This document shows, in pieces, positions 1-6,221 of a stretch of DNA of 11,229 nucleotides (its first letter is position 1; each line of letters opens with the position of its first letter). A program made the translations under genes and the position numbers. This DNA comes from Desulfurococcales archaeon (GTDB taxonomy: Archaea > Thermoproteota > Thermoprotei_A > Sulfolobales > Desulfurococcaceae). Location: assembly GCA_027064845.1 (NCBI GenBank), contig JAMOPC010000262.1, forward strand, positions 1 through 11,229. Direction: 5' to 3'. The notes beneath the pieces were generated by a model. The model saw only the letters and a program-made list of their open reading frames with translations. It searched no databases and was not told where the DNA came from.

Positions 1-225
1 AAGGGTGTTCTTGTTGCTTTCTCATCGGGAAAAATTAGGAAATCAGACAATCTTATAGAGAAATACAAAGACATTGTACAAGGTTATCTTCATAGTCATA
101 TAGATGATAATTGCGTTGAAGTATACATAATTAAGGGACCAAGCGAAGAAATCAGAAAATTAGATTCGGATCTAAGAAAAGAAGGAAAAGAGGTAAGATA
201 TATCCCTATCACGCACCAAGTATAA
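1..225 (+). CDS. CopG/NikR-like transcriptional regulator, C-terminal part (5' end outside window)
   Basis: Only the last 74 residues, ending at TAA 223-225, lie in the window. They resemble the C-terminal metal-sensing (ACT-like) domain of NikR-type ribbon-helix-helix repressors: an initial beta strand (GVLVAF), a helix, then LHSHIDDNCVEVYIIKG, a long helix (EEIRKLDSDLRKE) and a closing strand (VRYIPIT). In NikR the nickel ligands include the H-x-H pair and the following Cys. Here H31, H33 and C38 (window numbering) are present, but the His-to-Cys gap is one residue shorter than in E. coli NikR and I see no counterpart of the first His ligand. A metal-responsive repressor is therefore likely, but nickel as the effector is unproven. 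The DNA-binding half is outside the window. The downstream methyltransferase starts 16 nt later, so the two may be co-transcribed. Confidence 0.6.
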   Translation, partial: KGVLVAFSSGKIRKSDNLIEKYKDIVQGYLHSHIDDNCVEVYIIKGPSEEIRKLDSDLRKEGKEVRYIPITHQV

Positions 226-241
226 GATATGAGGCTATACA

Positions 242-1111
242 ATGCTTAAGTACTATGAGTTTAAACCTGTAAAAGGATACTGGTTCACAAAATATCTCTT
301 AGATCTCTTATGGTCAAAGAGAGGATGTTTTACAACAACACTTGATATAGGTATAACGTGGAAAAATGTTTGTGTTGAAAACAATAGAGTTATAGTTGAT
401 GATGAAGAAATATTTCTCGATGAGATCGTCCTGAAGGAGAACGATAGAGTAATATACTATAAGAACAACGACGTATTCTATGAAATAACGAGAAGAACCA
501 CTAGTGGATTTTATAAATTAAAAGCAATAGGTCTTGATAAAGCTCCTACTGTTGAGATAAACGGGATACATATGCATAAGATCAAAGGTATAGATCCATG
601 GAGCGATTCGAGGAGGAAAACCATTGCTGCAAAGATAAGAAGAGGAGACATTGTACTAGATACTTGCATGGGTTTAGGCTACACCGCAATCCATTCTGTT
701 CTAAGAGGTGCTTCAAAAGTATATACTGTTGAAGTAGATGAGAACATAATATGGGTTGCTGAGCACAATCCTTGGAGCCACGGTTTATCAGATAACAGAA
801 TAACCATTATACATGACGATATATGTAATACCATAAGAGAATTTGAGGACTCGTCCATAGATAGGATAATTCATGATCCTCCTAGATTCTCAAAATCAAC
901 CGGGAACTTATACAGTTATGAGCTATACAGGGAGTTTTACAGAGTTCTTAAACCAGGCGGAATAATATATCATTATACTGGAGAGCCCAGAAGACATGGT
1001 GCACCAAGTATATTGAAAGGTATAAGTGAAAGACTTAGGAAAGCTGGTTTCTACCCAGTCTATTATAGGGGTGATGTCGAGGGGTTCATAGGAGTAAAGC
1101 CAAAGATATAA
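242..1111 (+). CDS. Archaeal class I SAM-dependent methyltransferase (COG2521-like)
   Basis: This 289-residue cytosolic protein has two parts: an N-terminal domain of about 120 residues with no motif I recognise, and a C-terminal Rossmann methyltransferase. Motif I is VLDTCMGLGYTA (138-149). The acidic ribose-binding residue is probably E164 after VYTVEV. HDPPRFS (211-217) is a DPP-type catalytic motif, as in enzymes methylating planar nitrogens or RNA bases, and LKPGG (236-240) follows. The layout fits the 'predicted archaeal methyltransferase' group COG2521. The substrate is not known to me; RNA is a guess from the DPPR/F motif. The ATG start is supported by GAGG at 231-234, seven nt upstream. 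It follows the regulator fragment closely and converges with the minus-strand gene ending at 1117, leaving only 5 nt between stops. Confidence 0.8.
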   Translation: MLKYYEFKPVKGYWFTKYLLDLLWSKRGCFTTTLDIGITWKNVCVENNRVIVDDEEIFLDEIVLKENDRVIYYKNNDVFYEITRRTTSGFYKLKAIGLDKAPTVEINGIHMHKIKGIDPWSDSRRKTIAAKIRRGDIVLDTCMGLGYTAIHSVLRGASKVYTVEVDENIIWVAEHNPWSHGLSDNRITIIHDDICNTIREFEDSSIDRIIHDPPRFSKSTGNLYSYELYREFYRVLKPGGIIYHYTGEPRRHGAPSILKGISERLRKAGFYPVYYRGDVEGFIGVKPKI

Positions 1112-1116
1112 TACAC

Positions 1117-1467
1117 TTAGACTAGTTTTTCTATGTTTTTAGAGAAACCTGGTTTAAGATCCCCAAGCTTCTTCTTGAGCTCTTCTCTGAGGTGCTTAGC
1201 TAAGTTATAGCAACCACTACGATATTCTATGAATCCCTCTCTTAGTAGCTTATTTATTGCTTTACCTATTTCTAACTCGATAATAACATCGTCAAACTCG
1301 GGAACAAGCTCAGGATCTCTTAGTCGTTTTATTTCTTCCCTAAGTTCAATAATAGCTATGATTTCACCTGCACTAATGTGTTTTAAGAAATAATCCATGA
1401 CAAGTCTTTCGAGCTTACCTAATCTAAGAATATCTCTCAAGGTAGGCTTGTTATTTTCAACGGACAC
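1117..1467 (-). CDS. Small winged-helix-like protein, unknown function
   Basis: I do not recognise this 116-residue protein as a named family. It is mostly helical and highly charged. The central part (about 60-95, ending KLLREGFIEYRSGCYNL) reads like the third helix and wing of a winged-helix domain: 'lLreGfIeyrsgcY' is the usual recognition-helix-to-wing pattern. The C-terminus is a Lys-rich helix. The start is GTG at 1465-1467, with GGGTG about 7 nt upstream. It begins 17 nt after the stop of the iron-sulfur HhH-GPD-like gene on the same strand, so it is probably the second gene of that unit. A DNA-binding partner or regulator is an inference from fold and position only. Confidence 0.7.
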   Translation of the reverse strand: MSVENNKPTLRDILRLGKLERLVMDYFLKHISAGEIIAIIELREEIKRLRDPELVPEFDDVIIELEIGKAINKLLREGFIEYRSGCYNLAKHLREELKKKLGDLKPGFSKNIEKLV

Positions 1468-1484
1468 TATTCAACACCCATAAT

Positions 1485-2438
1485 TTAATAATACCATGTA
1501 TTATAGTGTTTATGCTCTGCTACCATGAAATTCTTATTCTTCCTAGCAAGACATACTTGTCTAAATAAGCATTCATTACATTTCGGGGGTTCGTCTCTTA
1601 AACATATTTTCTTACCCATTAACCAAAAATGATCATCTATTTTGCCAGGGTTTATATGAGATTTTTCTGCAAGCATCCTATATGCTCTCCTAATAATCAT
1701 GCGTAACAATATATCTTCTTCCCTGCTAACCTCAATACCTCCTCTGATCTTATCCCATAACTTGCCTGAAACCATAACTAGGCCAAGCCTATAAGCAATC
1801 CTAGCTAAGTGATTATCAATAGGAACATCAAGGAAATCTCTTGGCTTAAATAATTGTCTAGCAATAAGGAATTTTGCCAATAATATGGATTTTTTCTCTA
1901 CAGGGTCCTCATATGCTCTAAATACTCTTAAATGATCAAATAAACCTGGTTTCTCTATACTTCCACGGAGCAGTTCATGGCTTTGCTCAATGATGTTTAA
2001 GACTTTCCCATCATATAGTTTTAGGAGTTTAAACCCTAAGTCTCTTAATAAATGTGCCCTTATGACAGGATCTGGAGGTTCAGCTTCTCCGATACTTAAC
2101 CAAGACTTTACTTCGTCAATAGTTATATTTGCCAGTCTTGATGGTGAAAAGAAATCAGGATCTTCTTCATACTTGATCATGCCCAGTCGATAAAGAAGGT
2201 CGGCTCCACTATAGCATTCATTATCTATACAAGCATAGTATTTTTTACCTGGCCTACTTAGTCTATGATCCATGGCAACCATTACTATAAAGTATCTGAG
2301 AACATTTTCTCGAGGCTCATTTACTGGTGGATAAAATCTTTTATCATAAACATCTAACTCCATGAGCTTATCACTTAGTCTATCCATGATCCTAGCAACT
2401 CTCTCAACAACCCTCGTATCAATACCTATGACCTCCAT
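1485..2438 (-). CDS. HhH-GPD-superfamily-like protein with C-terminal 4Fe-4S motif (putative N-glycosylase)
   Basis: The 317-residue protein is almost entirely helical. Two features point to the HhH-GPD fold of base-excision glycosylases and its queuosine-salvage relatives. The segment VPIDNHLARIAYRLGLV (205-221) matches the 'vDtHv.Rv..RlglV' region that carries the catalytic Asp in endonuclease III (here D208). The C-terminus carries C279-x7-C287-x2-C290-x5-C296, like the endonuclease III iron-sulfur loop. The canonical Gly-rich hairpin (LPGVGxxTA) is missing; KKSILLAKFL (182-191) lies where it would be expected. IDDHFWLMGKK (267-277) recalls the end of queuosine-salvage proteins. The role could be DNA repair or base/nucleotide glycosidic cleavage; I cannot choose. 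The ATG start has GGGTG eight nt upstream. It is the first gene of a two-gene unit. Confidence 0.6.
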   Translation of the reverse strand: MEVIGIDTRVVERVARIMDRLSDKLMELDVYDKRFYPPVNEPRENVLRYFIVMVAMDHRLSRPGKKYYACIDNECYSGADLLYRLGMIKYEEDPDFFSPSRLANITIDEVKSWLSIGEAEPPDPVIRAHLLRDLGFKLLKLYDGKVLNIIEQSHELLRGSIEKPGLFDHLRVFRAYEDPVEKKSILLAKFLIARQLFKPRDFLDVPIDNHLARIAYRLGLVMVSGKLWDKIRGGIEVSREEDILLRMIIRRAYRMLAEKSHINPGKIDDHFWLMGKKICLRDEPPKCNECLFRQVCLARKNKNFMVAEHKHYNTWYY

Positions 2439-2540
2439 ACTGCATGCACCCAGACAAATATATTATAAAACCTAGGTTAGCTATAACATTTAACTAAACA
2501 ATTAAACAAAGGATTTAATCAAGCATACTGAGGATCAAAG
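2439..2540. promoter_or_regulatory. Divergent promoter region between the HhH-GPD-like gene and the 2541 gene
   Basis: This is 102 bp of AT-rich DNA between two divergent starts. For the minus-strand gene the best TATA-like run is TTTTATAATATATT, read from 2470 down to 2457. Its distance to the ATG would place the start site close to the coding start, so the GGGTG at 2447-2451 may or may not be transcribed. For the plus-strand gene, ATTTAAC near 2485 and GATTTAATC near 2512 are weak TATA candidates. GAGG at 2530-2533 is the ribosome binding site of the TTG-started gene. Confidence 0.4.
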
Positions 2541-3044
2541 TTGACGTATAAGATCATTAAAGGTGTTTTGACTAAAGAACATGTAGAGGACGAAGAGCTT
2601 CTAATTATAGGTGCTCTGAAGAGCGATATCATAAAATGTAGATCTCTAATAGTTTTTGGCTATATTACTGTGAAAAAACTAGTTATGTGTGAAAATGTAT
2701 TAATAATGGGTAATGGTAGAATATATAGCATGATCTCAAAAAACACAGTGCTAATACCAACAAGTGGACCTTTGTCAATTACAAGCTTGAAAACACTAGA
2801 ACTCATAATTCATGGAAAACAGTATCCTGTAATCATACATGAAGTTGAAACCATTAAGGGAGTAATTAGTCATGGATTAATAAACGAGATCAGGGCGAAG
2901 AAGCTTATTTTAGCCGAAAAAACTCGTATAAGAAACCTTGCTGATTGTATAAAACTAGTTTTTCGTGATCCATATGTTTCTCTCGAGAATATAGCTTGTA
3001 AACCAACACATATTCTATTCATGTACGAGCCATTCGATTATTAA
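2541..3044 (+). CDS. Conserved-type hypothetical protein, possible beta-solenoid
   Basis: I do not recognise this 167-residue protein. It has no signal peptide, membrane helix or catalytic motif. From about 18 to 160 it consists of short beta strands with alternating hydrophobic residues, each followed by a turn: ELLIIGAL, SLIVFGYI, KLVMCENVLIMG, TVLIP, LELIIHG, PVIIHEV, KLILAE, IKLVFRD. This cadence resembles bactofilin-like or other right-handed beta-helix proteins, but the repeat is irregular and a beta-sandwich is equally possible. Four cysteines are spread out without a metal-site spacing. The start is TTG at 2541, with GAGGATC at 2530-2536 as ribosome binding site. It stands alone, divergent from the HhH-GPD-like unit and convergent with iorB. 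Confidence 0.7.
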   Translation: MTYKIIKGVLTKEHVEDEELLIIGALKSDIIKCRSLIVFGYITVKKLVMCENVLIMGNGRIYSMISKNTVLIPTSGPLSITSLKTLELIIHGKQYPVIIHEVETIKGVISHGLINEIRAKKLILAEKTRIRNLADCIKLVFRDPYVSLENIACKPTHILFMYEPFDY

Positions 3045-3062
3045 TAATAATGCGGGAAAAAA

Positions 3063-3659
3063 TTACTTGTGTTTTAATCCCTCCTCATAGCCTCTTCTTA
3101 AAACTTTTTTGTTAAGTTCTAATACTTTGCCTCTGAATACTTTTTCTAATGCTTTTTCTAAATGCTCATAACTTATTTTCTCCTGTAACCCTTCATCAAC
3201 GGCATATGCGTATCCTAGAATAGCCATATTAGCAGATATTATTGTTCCAACTATTTCTTCCGAGATCTTATTAGCATCAACTACGTATAGTTTAATATTC
3301 CTAGATCTTATTTCGTTAATTATATTATCGATGTTGGGATAATCTGCTAATGGTGGTGGCCAGAGGAACTTATTCATCACTATTCTTGTAGACTGGTTTG
3401 CATATATTATTTGTCTCGCTGTCTCGAGTGCCTCTAATCCTATTAAGAGATCTGCAGCTCCCTTCGGAATCATAGGTGATTCTCCTTTTCCGATCCTTAC
3501 CTGTACTATTAGGCTTCCACCTCTCTGGGATAATCCATGTGTTTCAGCTATAGTTACATCTTCACCTGCTAAGATAGCTGCATTTCCAAGTACTCTTCCC
3601 AGAGTTAATAATCCTTGACCACCTACTCCTGCCAAGACTATATTGTATCTCCTAGCCAT
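3063..3659 (-). CDS. iorB: Indolepyruvate:ferredoxin oxidoreductase, beta subunit
   Basis: This 198-residue protein is the gamma-type (pyruvate/ketoisovalerate ferredoxin oxidoreductase catalytic) subunit of the IOR complex. It pairs with IorA to decarboxylate aryl pyruvates, made by transamination of Trp, Phe and Tyr, to aryl-acetyl-CoA, passing electrons to ferredoxin in the cytosol. The sequence has the N-terminal GVGGQG (11-16) and ETHGLSQRGGS (39-49) signatures of this family, and its length is usual for IorB. Translation starts at ATG 3657-3659, with GGTGA at 3666-3670 six nt upstream. It begins 15 nt after the iorA stop, so the two form an operon in the usual order. No anomaly is visible. 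Confidence 0.93.
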   Translation of the reverse strand: MARRYNIVLAGVGGQGLLTLGRVLGNAAILAGEDVTIAETHGLSQRGGSLIVQVRIGKGESPMIPKGAADLLIGLEALETARQIIYANQSTRIVMNKFLWPPPLADYPNIDNIINEIRSRNIKLYVVDANKISEEIVGTIISANMAILGYAYAVDEGLQEKISYEHLEKALEKVFRGKVLELNKKVLRRGYEEGLKHK

Positions 3660-3674
3660 ACATACTCACCCTGT

Positions 3675-5633
3675 CTAATACCATGCTTCTAACCAGTTCG
3701 GGTCTCCTTTTTCTTTAAGAACAATAGCATTAAATGGACACACTTGTGCACATAGTCCGCAACCTGCGCAGAGGTCATGGATAATTACTGGTTTCTTCGC
3801 TCCTTTTGGCACAACTATTGCTGGACACGCCAATAGGTTTACACACACCATACAGCCTGTACATTTGTCTTCATGAATAGTATATACTGGTAACTTAATA
3901 CCTTTTCTGCGTGCATCTCGTAGCGCTTGTAATGCACATTTCATTCTAGAGACGATGGTCACTGGTTTTCCTTCTTTATACTTCTCGAAGGCTTCTACTA
4001 CTTTGTTTATAGATTCTTTAACATTCATTGGATTAATCACATATGTTTCGAAGCCCATCGACTTCATTATGTCCTCTATTGGCACACGGTATGTTTCTTC
4101 TCCCATAGCCGTTGTTCCTGTTCCGGGGTGTGGTTGGTGACCAGTCATCGCTGTATAGTAGTTGTCTAGGATCAAGACTATGCTTTTGCCCTTGTTATAA
4201 ACTATGTTTATAGATGGGGGTATCCCTGCATGATAGAATGTTGAGTCACCAATTACTGCCACTACTGGCTCATCTACGACTTTACTTAATCCGTGAGCTA
4301 CGCCGATACTACCGCCCATCTCGAAGCTAGTCATTTGCGTCTCAAATGGTTTTTGATAACCTAGTGTATAGCATCCTATGTCTCCCGTAAATATCGGGTT
4401 CTTAAGCCTTGCTTTGTTAGCAGCAACCTTCACTATATAGAATGAGTTTCTATGAGGACAACCAGGGCACATTACTGGTGGTCTTGGCGGAATAGGTGGT
4501 TCAAGTCTTAAAGGTTCGAGTGGTTTCCAAGGTACAGATTCTGTTCCTGTATCAAATTTTGATATACTCCTATAAACTATGTCAAGATCTAATTCACCGT
4601 TCTCAGGTACTAAGTCTTTACCGTGAAGTTCTACTGATACTCCATTTTCGAACAATATTTTCTTAACCTGTGTCTCTATTACCGGGTCTAGTTCTTCAAC
4701 TATTAGCGCCTTTTCAGCATCTTTTAATGCTTCTACAATAGGCTTATAAGGTAATGGGACAGGTAGGTTTATCTTTACTATTGTGTATTCATTTTTCTTA
4801 TCCATTAGCTCTAGTGCTTCAGCCACGTGAGCATACGCTATTCCGTCAGCAATTATTACCTTTTTGTTTCCAGGATTTATTATTTCGACAAATGGTGGGT
4901 GCCCCTCATTCTCCATAATATTTTTCCATACACTCATCATTCGCTTCTTTAGCTTTCTTCCATGAGCTGGTATTAATACCCATCTTTCAATAGTTCTCTC
5001 GAATTCTCCCTTACAAGTCTTTTCAACAGGAATGTCTTCTTCAAGAAGTATTGATTGTCTTGTGTGACTAATTCTCGTTGTTGATCTGAATATCACTGGT
5101 TGTTTATATTTTTCGCTTAACTTATATGCTTCCTTAATTAATATATAAGCTTCTCTTGGACTACTAGGCTCTACTACTGGAATATGAGACAGCAATCCAT
5201 ACCATCGATTATCCTGTTCATTCTGACTACTATGTTGTCCAGGATCATCTGCTGAGACTATTACAAAGCCAGCATTCGTACCAGCATAGCCAGCACTCAT
5301 TAATATATCTGCAGCTACATTGACACCTACATGTTTCATCGCTGTTAGGCTTTTTACATGACTAATAGCTGCTGCATAAGCTGCTTCGAAAGCCACTTTC
5401 TCATTAGTACTCCATTCTACATATATTCCTGCATTCTTGGCAACAGCTGCTAGTGTTTCAACTATTTCAGTAGAGGGTGTTCCTGGATATGCTGAGGCAA
5501 AGCATATACCAGCTTCTAATGCTCCCCTTGCTATTGCTTCGTTACCCATAAGAAGGACTTTGGAGCCCTTGGGGGCTAGAACGTCTGTTCGTGGAATAAT
5601 CAATCCCCTCCAAACAGAAAGATTATATACCAT
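3675..5633 (-). CDS. iorA: Indolepyruvate:ferredoxin oxidoreductase, alpha subunit
   Basis: The 652-residue thiamine-pyrophosphate subunit of IOR is complete. The N-terminal domain carries YPGTPSTEI near residue 50, typical of the 2-oxoacid oxidoreductase pyrimidine-binding domain. CPGCPHRNSF lies near 388. The TPP/Mg site is represented by GDIGCYTLG near 415 and GDSTFYHAG near 461, followed by LDNYYTAMTGHQPHPGTG. The C-terminus holds two ferredoxin-type clusters: C591-x2-C-x2-C-x5-CP and C622-x2-C-x2-C-x3-CP. The first cluster has one long gap, which is common in IorA. With IorB it supports peptide fermentation. The ATG at 5633 has no clear ribosome binding site and a TATA-like TTAAATAT about 24 nt upstream, consistent with a leaderless mRNA. 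A strong GGAGGGG occurs inside codons 8-10, but no usable start follows it at the right distance. Confidence 0.95.
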   Translation of the reverse strand: MVYNLSVWRGLIIPRTDVLAPKGSKVLLMGNEAIARGALEAGICFASAYPGTPSTEIVETLAAVAKNAGIYVEWSTNEKVAFEAAYAAAISHVKSLTAMKHVGVNVAADILMSAGYAGTNAGFVIVSADDPGQHSSQNEQDNRWYGLLSHIPVVEPSSPREAYILIKEAYKLSEKYKQPVIFRSTTRISHTRQSILLEEDIPVEKTCKGEFERTIERWVLIPAHGRKLKKRMMSVWKNIMENEGHPPFVEIINPGNKKVIIADGIAYAHVAEALELMDKKNEYTIVKINLPVPLPYKPIVEALKDAEKALIVEELDPVIETQVKKILFENGVSVELHGKDLVPENGELDLDIVYRSISKFDTGTESVPWKPLEPLRLEPPIPPRPPVMCPGCPHRNSFYIVKVAANKARLKNPIFTGDIGCYTLGYQKPFETQMTSFEMGGSIGVAHGLSKVVDEPVVAVIGDSTFYHAGIPPSINIVYNKGKSIVLILDNYYTAMTGHQPHPGTGTTAMGEETYRVPIEDIMKSMGFETYVINPMNVKESINKVVEAFEKYKEGKPVTIVSRMKCALQALRDARRKGIKLPVYTIHEDKCTGCMVCVNLLACPAIVVPKGAKKPVIIHDLCAGCGLCAQVCPFNAIVLKEKGDPNWLEAWY

Positions 5634-5681
5634 TTCTTTAATTTACACATATTTAACATTAATAAAATGCATGTATTTATA

Positions 5682-5724
5682 GATCGTTCCATATAGATAT
5701 GGAAACATACTGATCGTTCAATAT
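5682..5724. repeat. Direct repeat GATCGTTC(C/A)ATAT plus overlapping palindrome
   Basis: GATCGTTCCATAT (5682-5694) and GATCGTTCAATAT (5712-5724) match at 12 of 13 positions and start exactly 30 bp apart, about three helical turns. The first copy overlaps a near-perfect palindrome, TTCCATAT-AG-ATATGGAA (5687-5704). It also lies next to a TATA-like element read toward iorA, so a bound protein could block or assist TFB/TBP there. Confidence 0.55.
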
Positions 5725-5731
5725 CTATTCG

Positions 5732-5776
5732 AGTGGGATTGTTCCAGCATAGAGTTTATATATTATCAATCCCACT
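5732..5776. repeat. Perfect 10-bp inverted repeat flanking a TATA box
   Basis: AGTGGGATTG (5732-5741) and its exact reverse complement CAATCCCACT (5767-5776) are separated by 25 nt that contain TTTATATAT (5755-5763), the probable TATA box of the 5817 gene. The arms would bracket the TBP/TFB footprint. A third exact copy of AGTGGGATTG lies inside the 5817 coding sequence at 5964-5973. The arrangement suggests an autoregulatory operator. Confidence 0.6.
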
Positions 5777-5816
5777 ATATATATTGAGAAAACTGTTTAC
5801 CCAAAGGTGAGAAAAA

Positions 5817-6173
5817 ATGCCCAAAACTAGAAAAGTTGTATATGAAGACCAAGAAGTAGTCGTAGCTCTAGCACCCAGAGACGAAGAACTACCAGACATG
5901 GTGTTAGAAACAATCAAGGAAAAAGGCCGACCAATGTATTTCGACGAACTAATACGAGAATTCAGTGGGATTGCAGGAGAAGATAGGCTTAGGAAAGCTG
6001 TTAACCACTTATTAGCACTAGGAGCACTCGTAGAGTTCCCTGATGGAAGCCTTGGAACCCCTGACATGGAATGGAAGCCTAGGAGAACCAGGAGAAGGCG
6101 TAGGAGGAGAACGCCTAGACTTATGAGCGATATTGGTATGCCAAAAACATATTACAGACCACCAGAACAGTAA
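5817..6173 (+). CDS. Small winged-helix protein with arginine-rich C-terminal run
   Basis: This 118-residue protein is not a named family that I recognise. Residues 26-78 read as a winged helix: LPDMVLETIKEKGRPMYFDE, a second helix around LIREF, the helix EDRLRKAVNHLLALGAL and a wing VEFPDGSLG. Residues 89-101 are an arginine run (RRTRRRRRRRTPR) that would bind nucleic acid without much sequence specificity, followed by a short Pro/Tyr tail (TYYRPPEQ). The ATG has GGTGA (5806-5810) six nt upstream. It is divergent from iorA, and its promoter is bracketed by an inverted repeat whose half-site recurs in the gene. A chromatin-like or regulatory nucleic-acid-binding role is inferred. A ribosome-associated protein is an alternative, given the nearby rpl35ae. 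Confidence 0.75.
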   Translation: MPKTRKVVYEDQEVVVALAPRDEELPDMVLETIKEKGRPMYFDELIREFSGIAGEDRLRKAVNHLLALGALVEFPDGSLGTPDMEWKPRRTRRRRRRRTPRLMSDIGMPKTYYRPPEQ

Positions 6174-6194
6174 AGAATCGTTTCAGTAGATAAA

Positions 6195-6216
6195 ATATTT
6201 TATTAAATGTTTTTTC
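6195..6216 (+). terminator. T-run terminator after the winged-helix gene
   Basis: AAAATATTTT (6192-6201), a small palindrome, is followed by a run of six T at 6210-6215 (TGTTTTTTC), about 37 nt after the stop at 6173. Oligo-T tracts are the usual archaeal termination signal. It sits in the 48-bp gap before the convergent minus-strand gene. Confidence 0.4.
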
Positions 6217-6221
6217 TATTA

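Larger units (their letters stand above)
5634..5816. promoter_or_regulatory. Divergent iorA / winged-helix gene promoter region with several repeat elements
   Basis: This 183-bp region serves two divergent genes. Toward iorA, CTATAAATAC (read downward from 5682) and TTAAATAT (near 5656) are TATA candidates. Toward the 5817 gene, TTTATATAT (5755-5763) would give a start site near 5785 and a leader of about 30 nt containing GGTGA (5806-5810). Three kinds of repeat occupy the middle: a near-palindrome at 5687-5704, a direct repeat at 5682/5712, and a spaced inverted repeat at 5732/5767. Such density points to operator sites, but the binding protein is unknown. Confidence 0.55.

Noticed and set aside
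5560..5633. A later iorA start after the internal GGAGGGG
   Set aside because: The only in-frame alternative there (TTG) is one base from the purine run, and no ATG/GTG/TTG follows at 5-9 nt. The upstream ATG with a TATA element at leaderless distance is better.
5756..6067. Minus-strand open frame (103 codons) opposite the winged-helix gene
   Set aside because: Ser-rich translation without motifs, overlapping a well-supported gene with a good ribosome binding site and covering its promoter.
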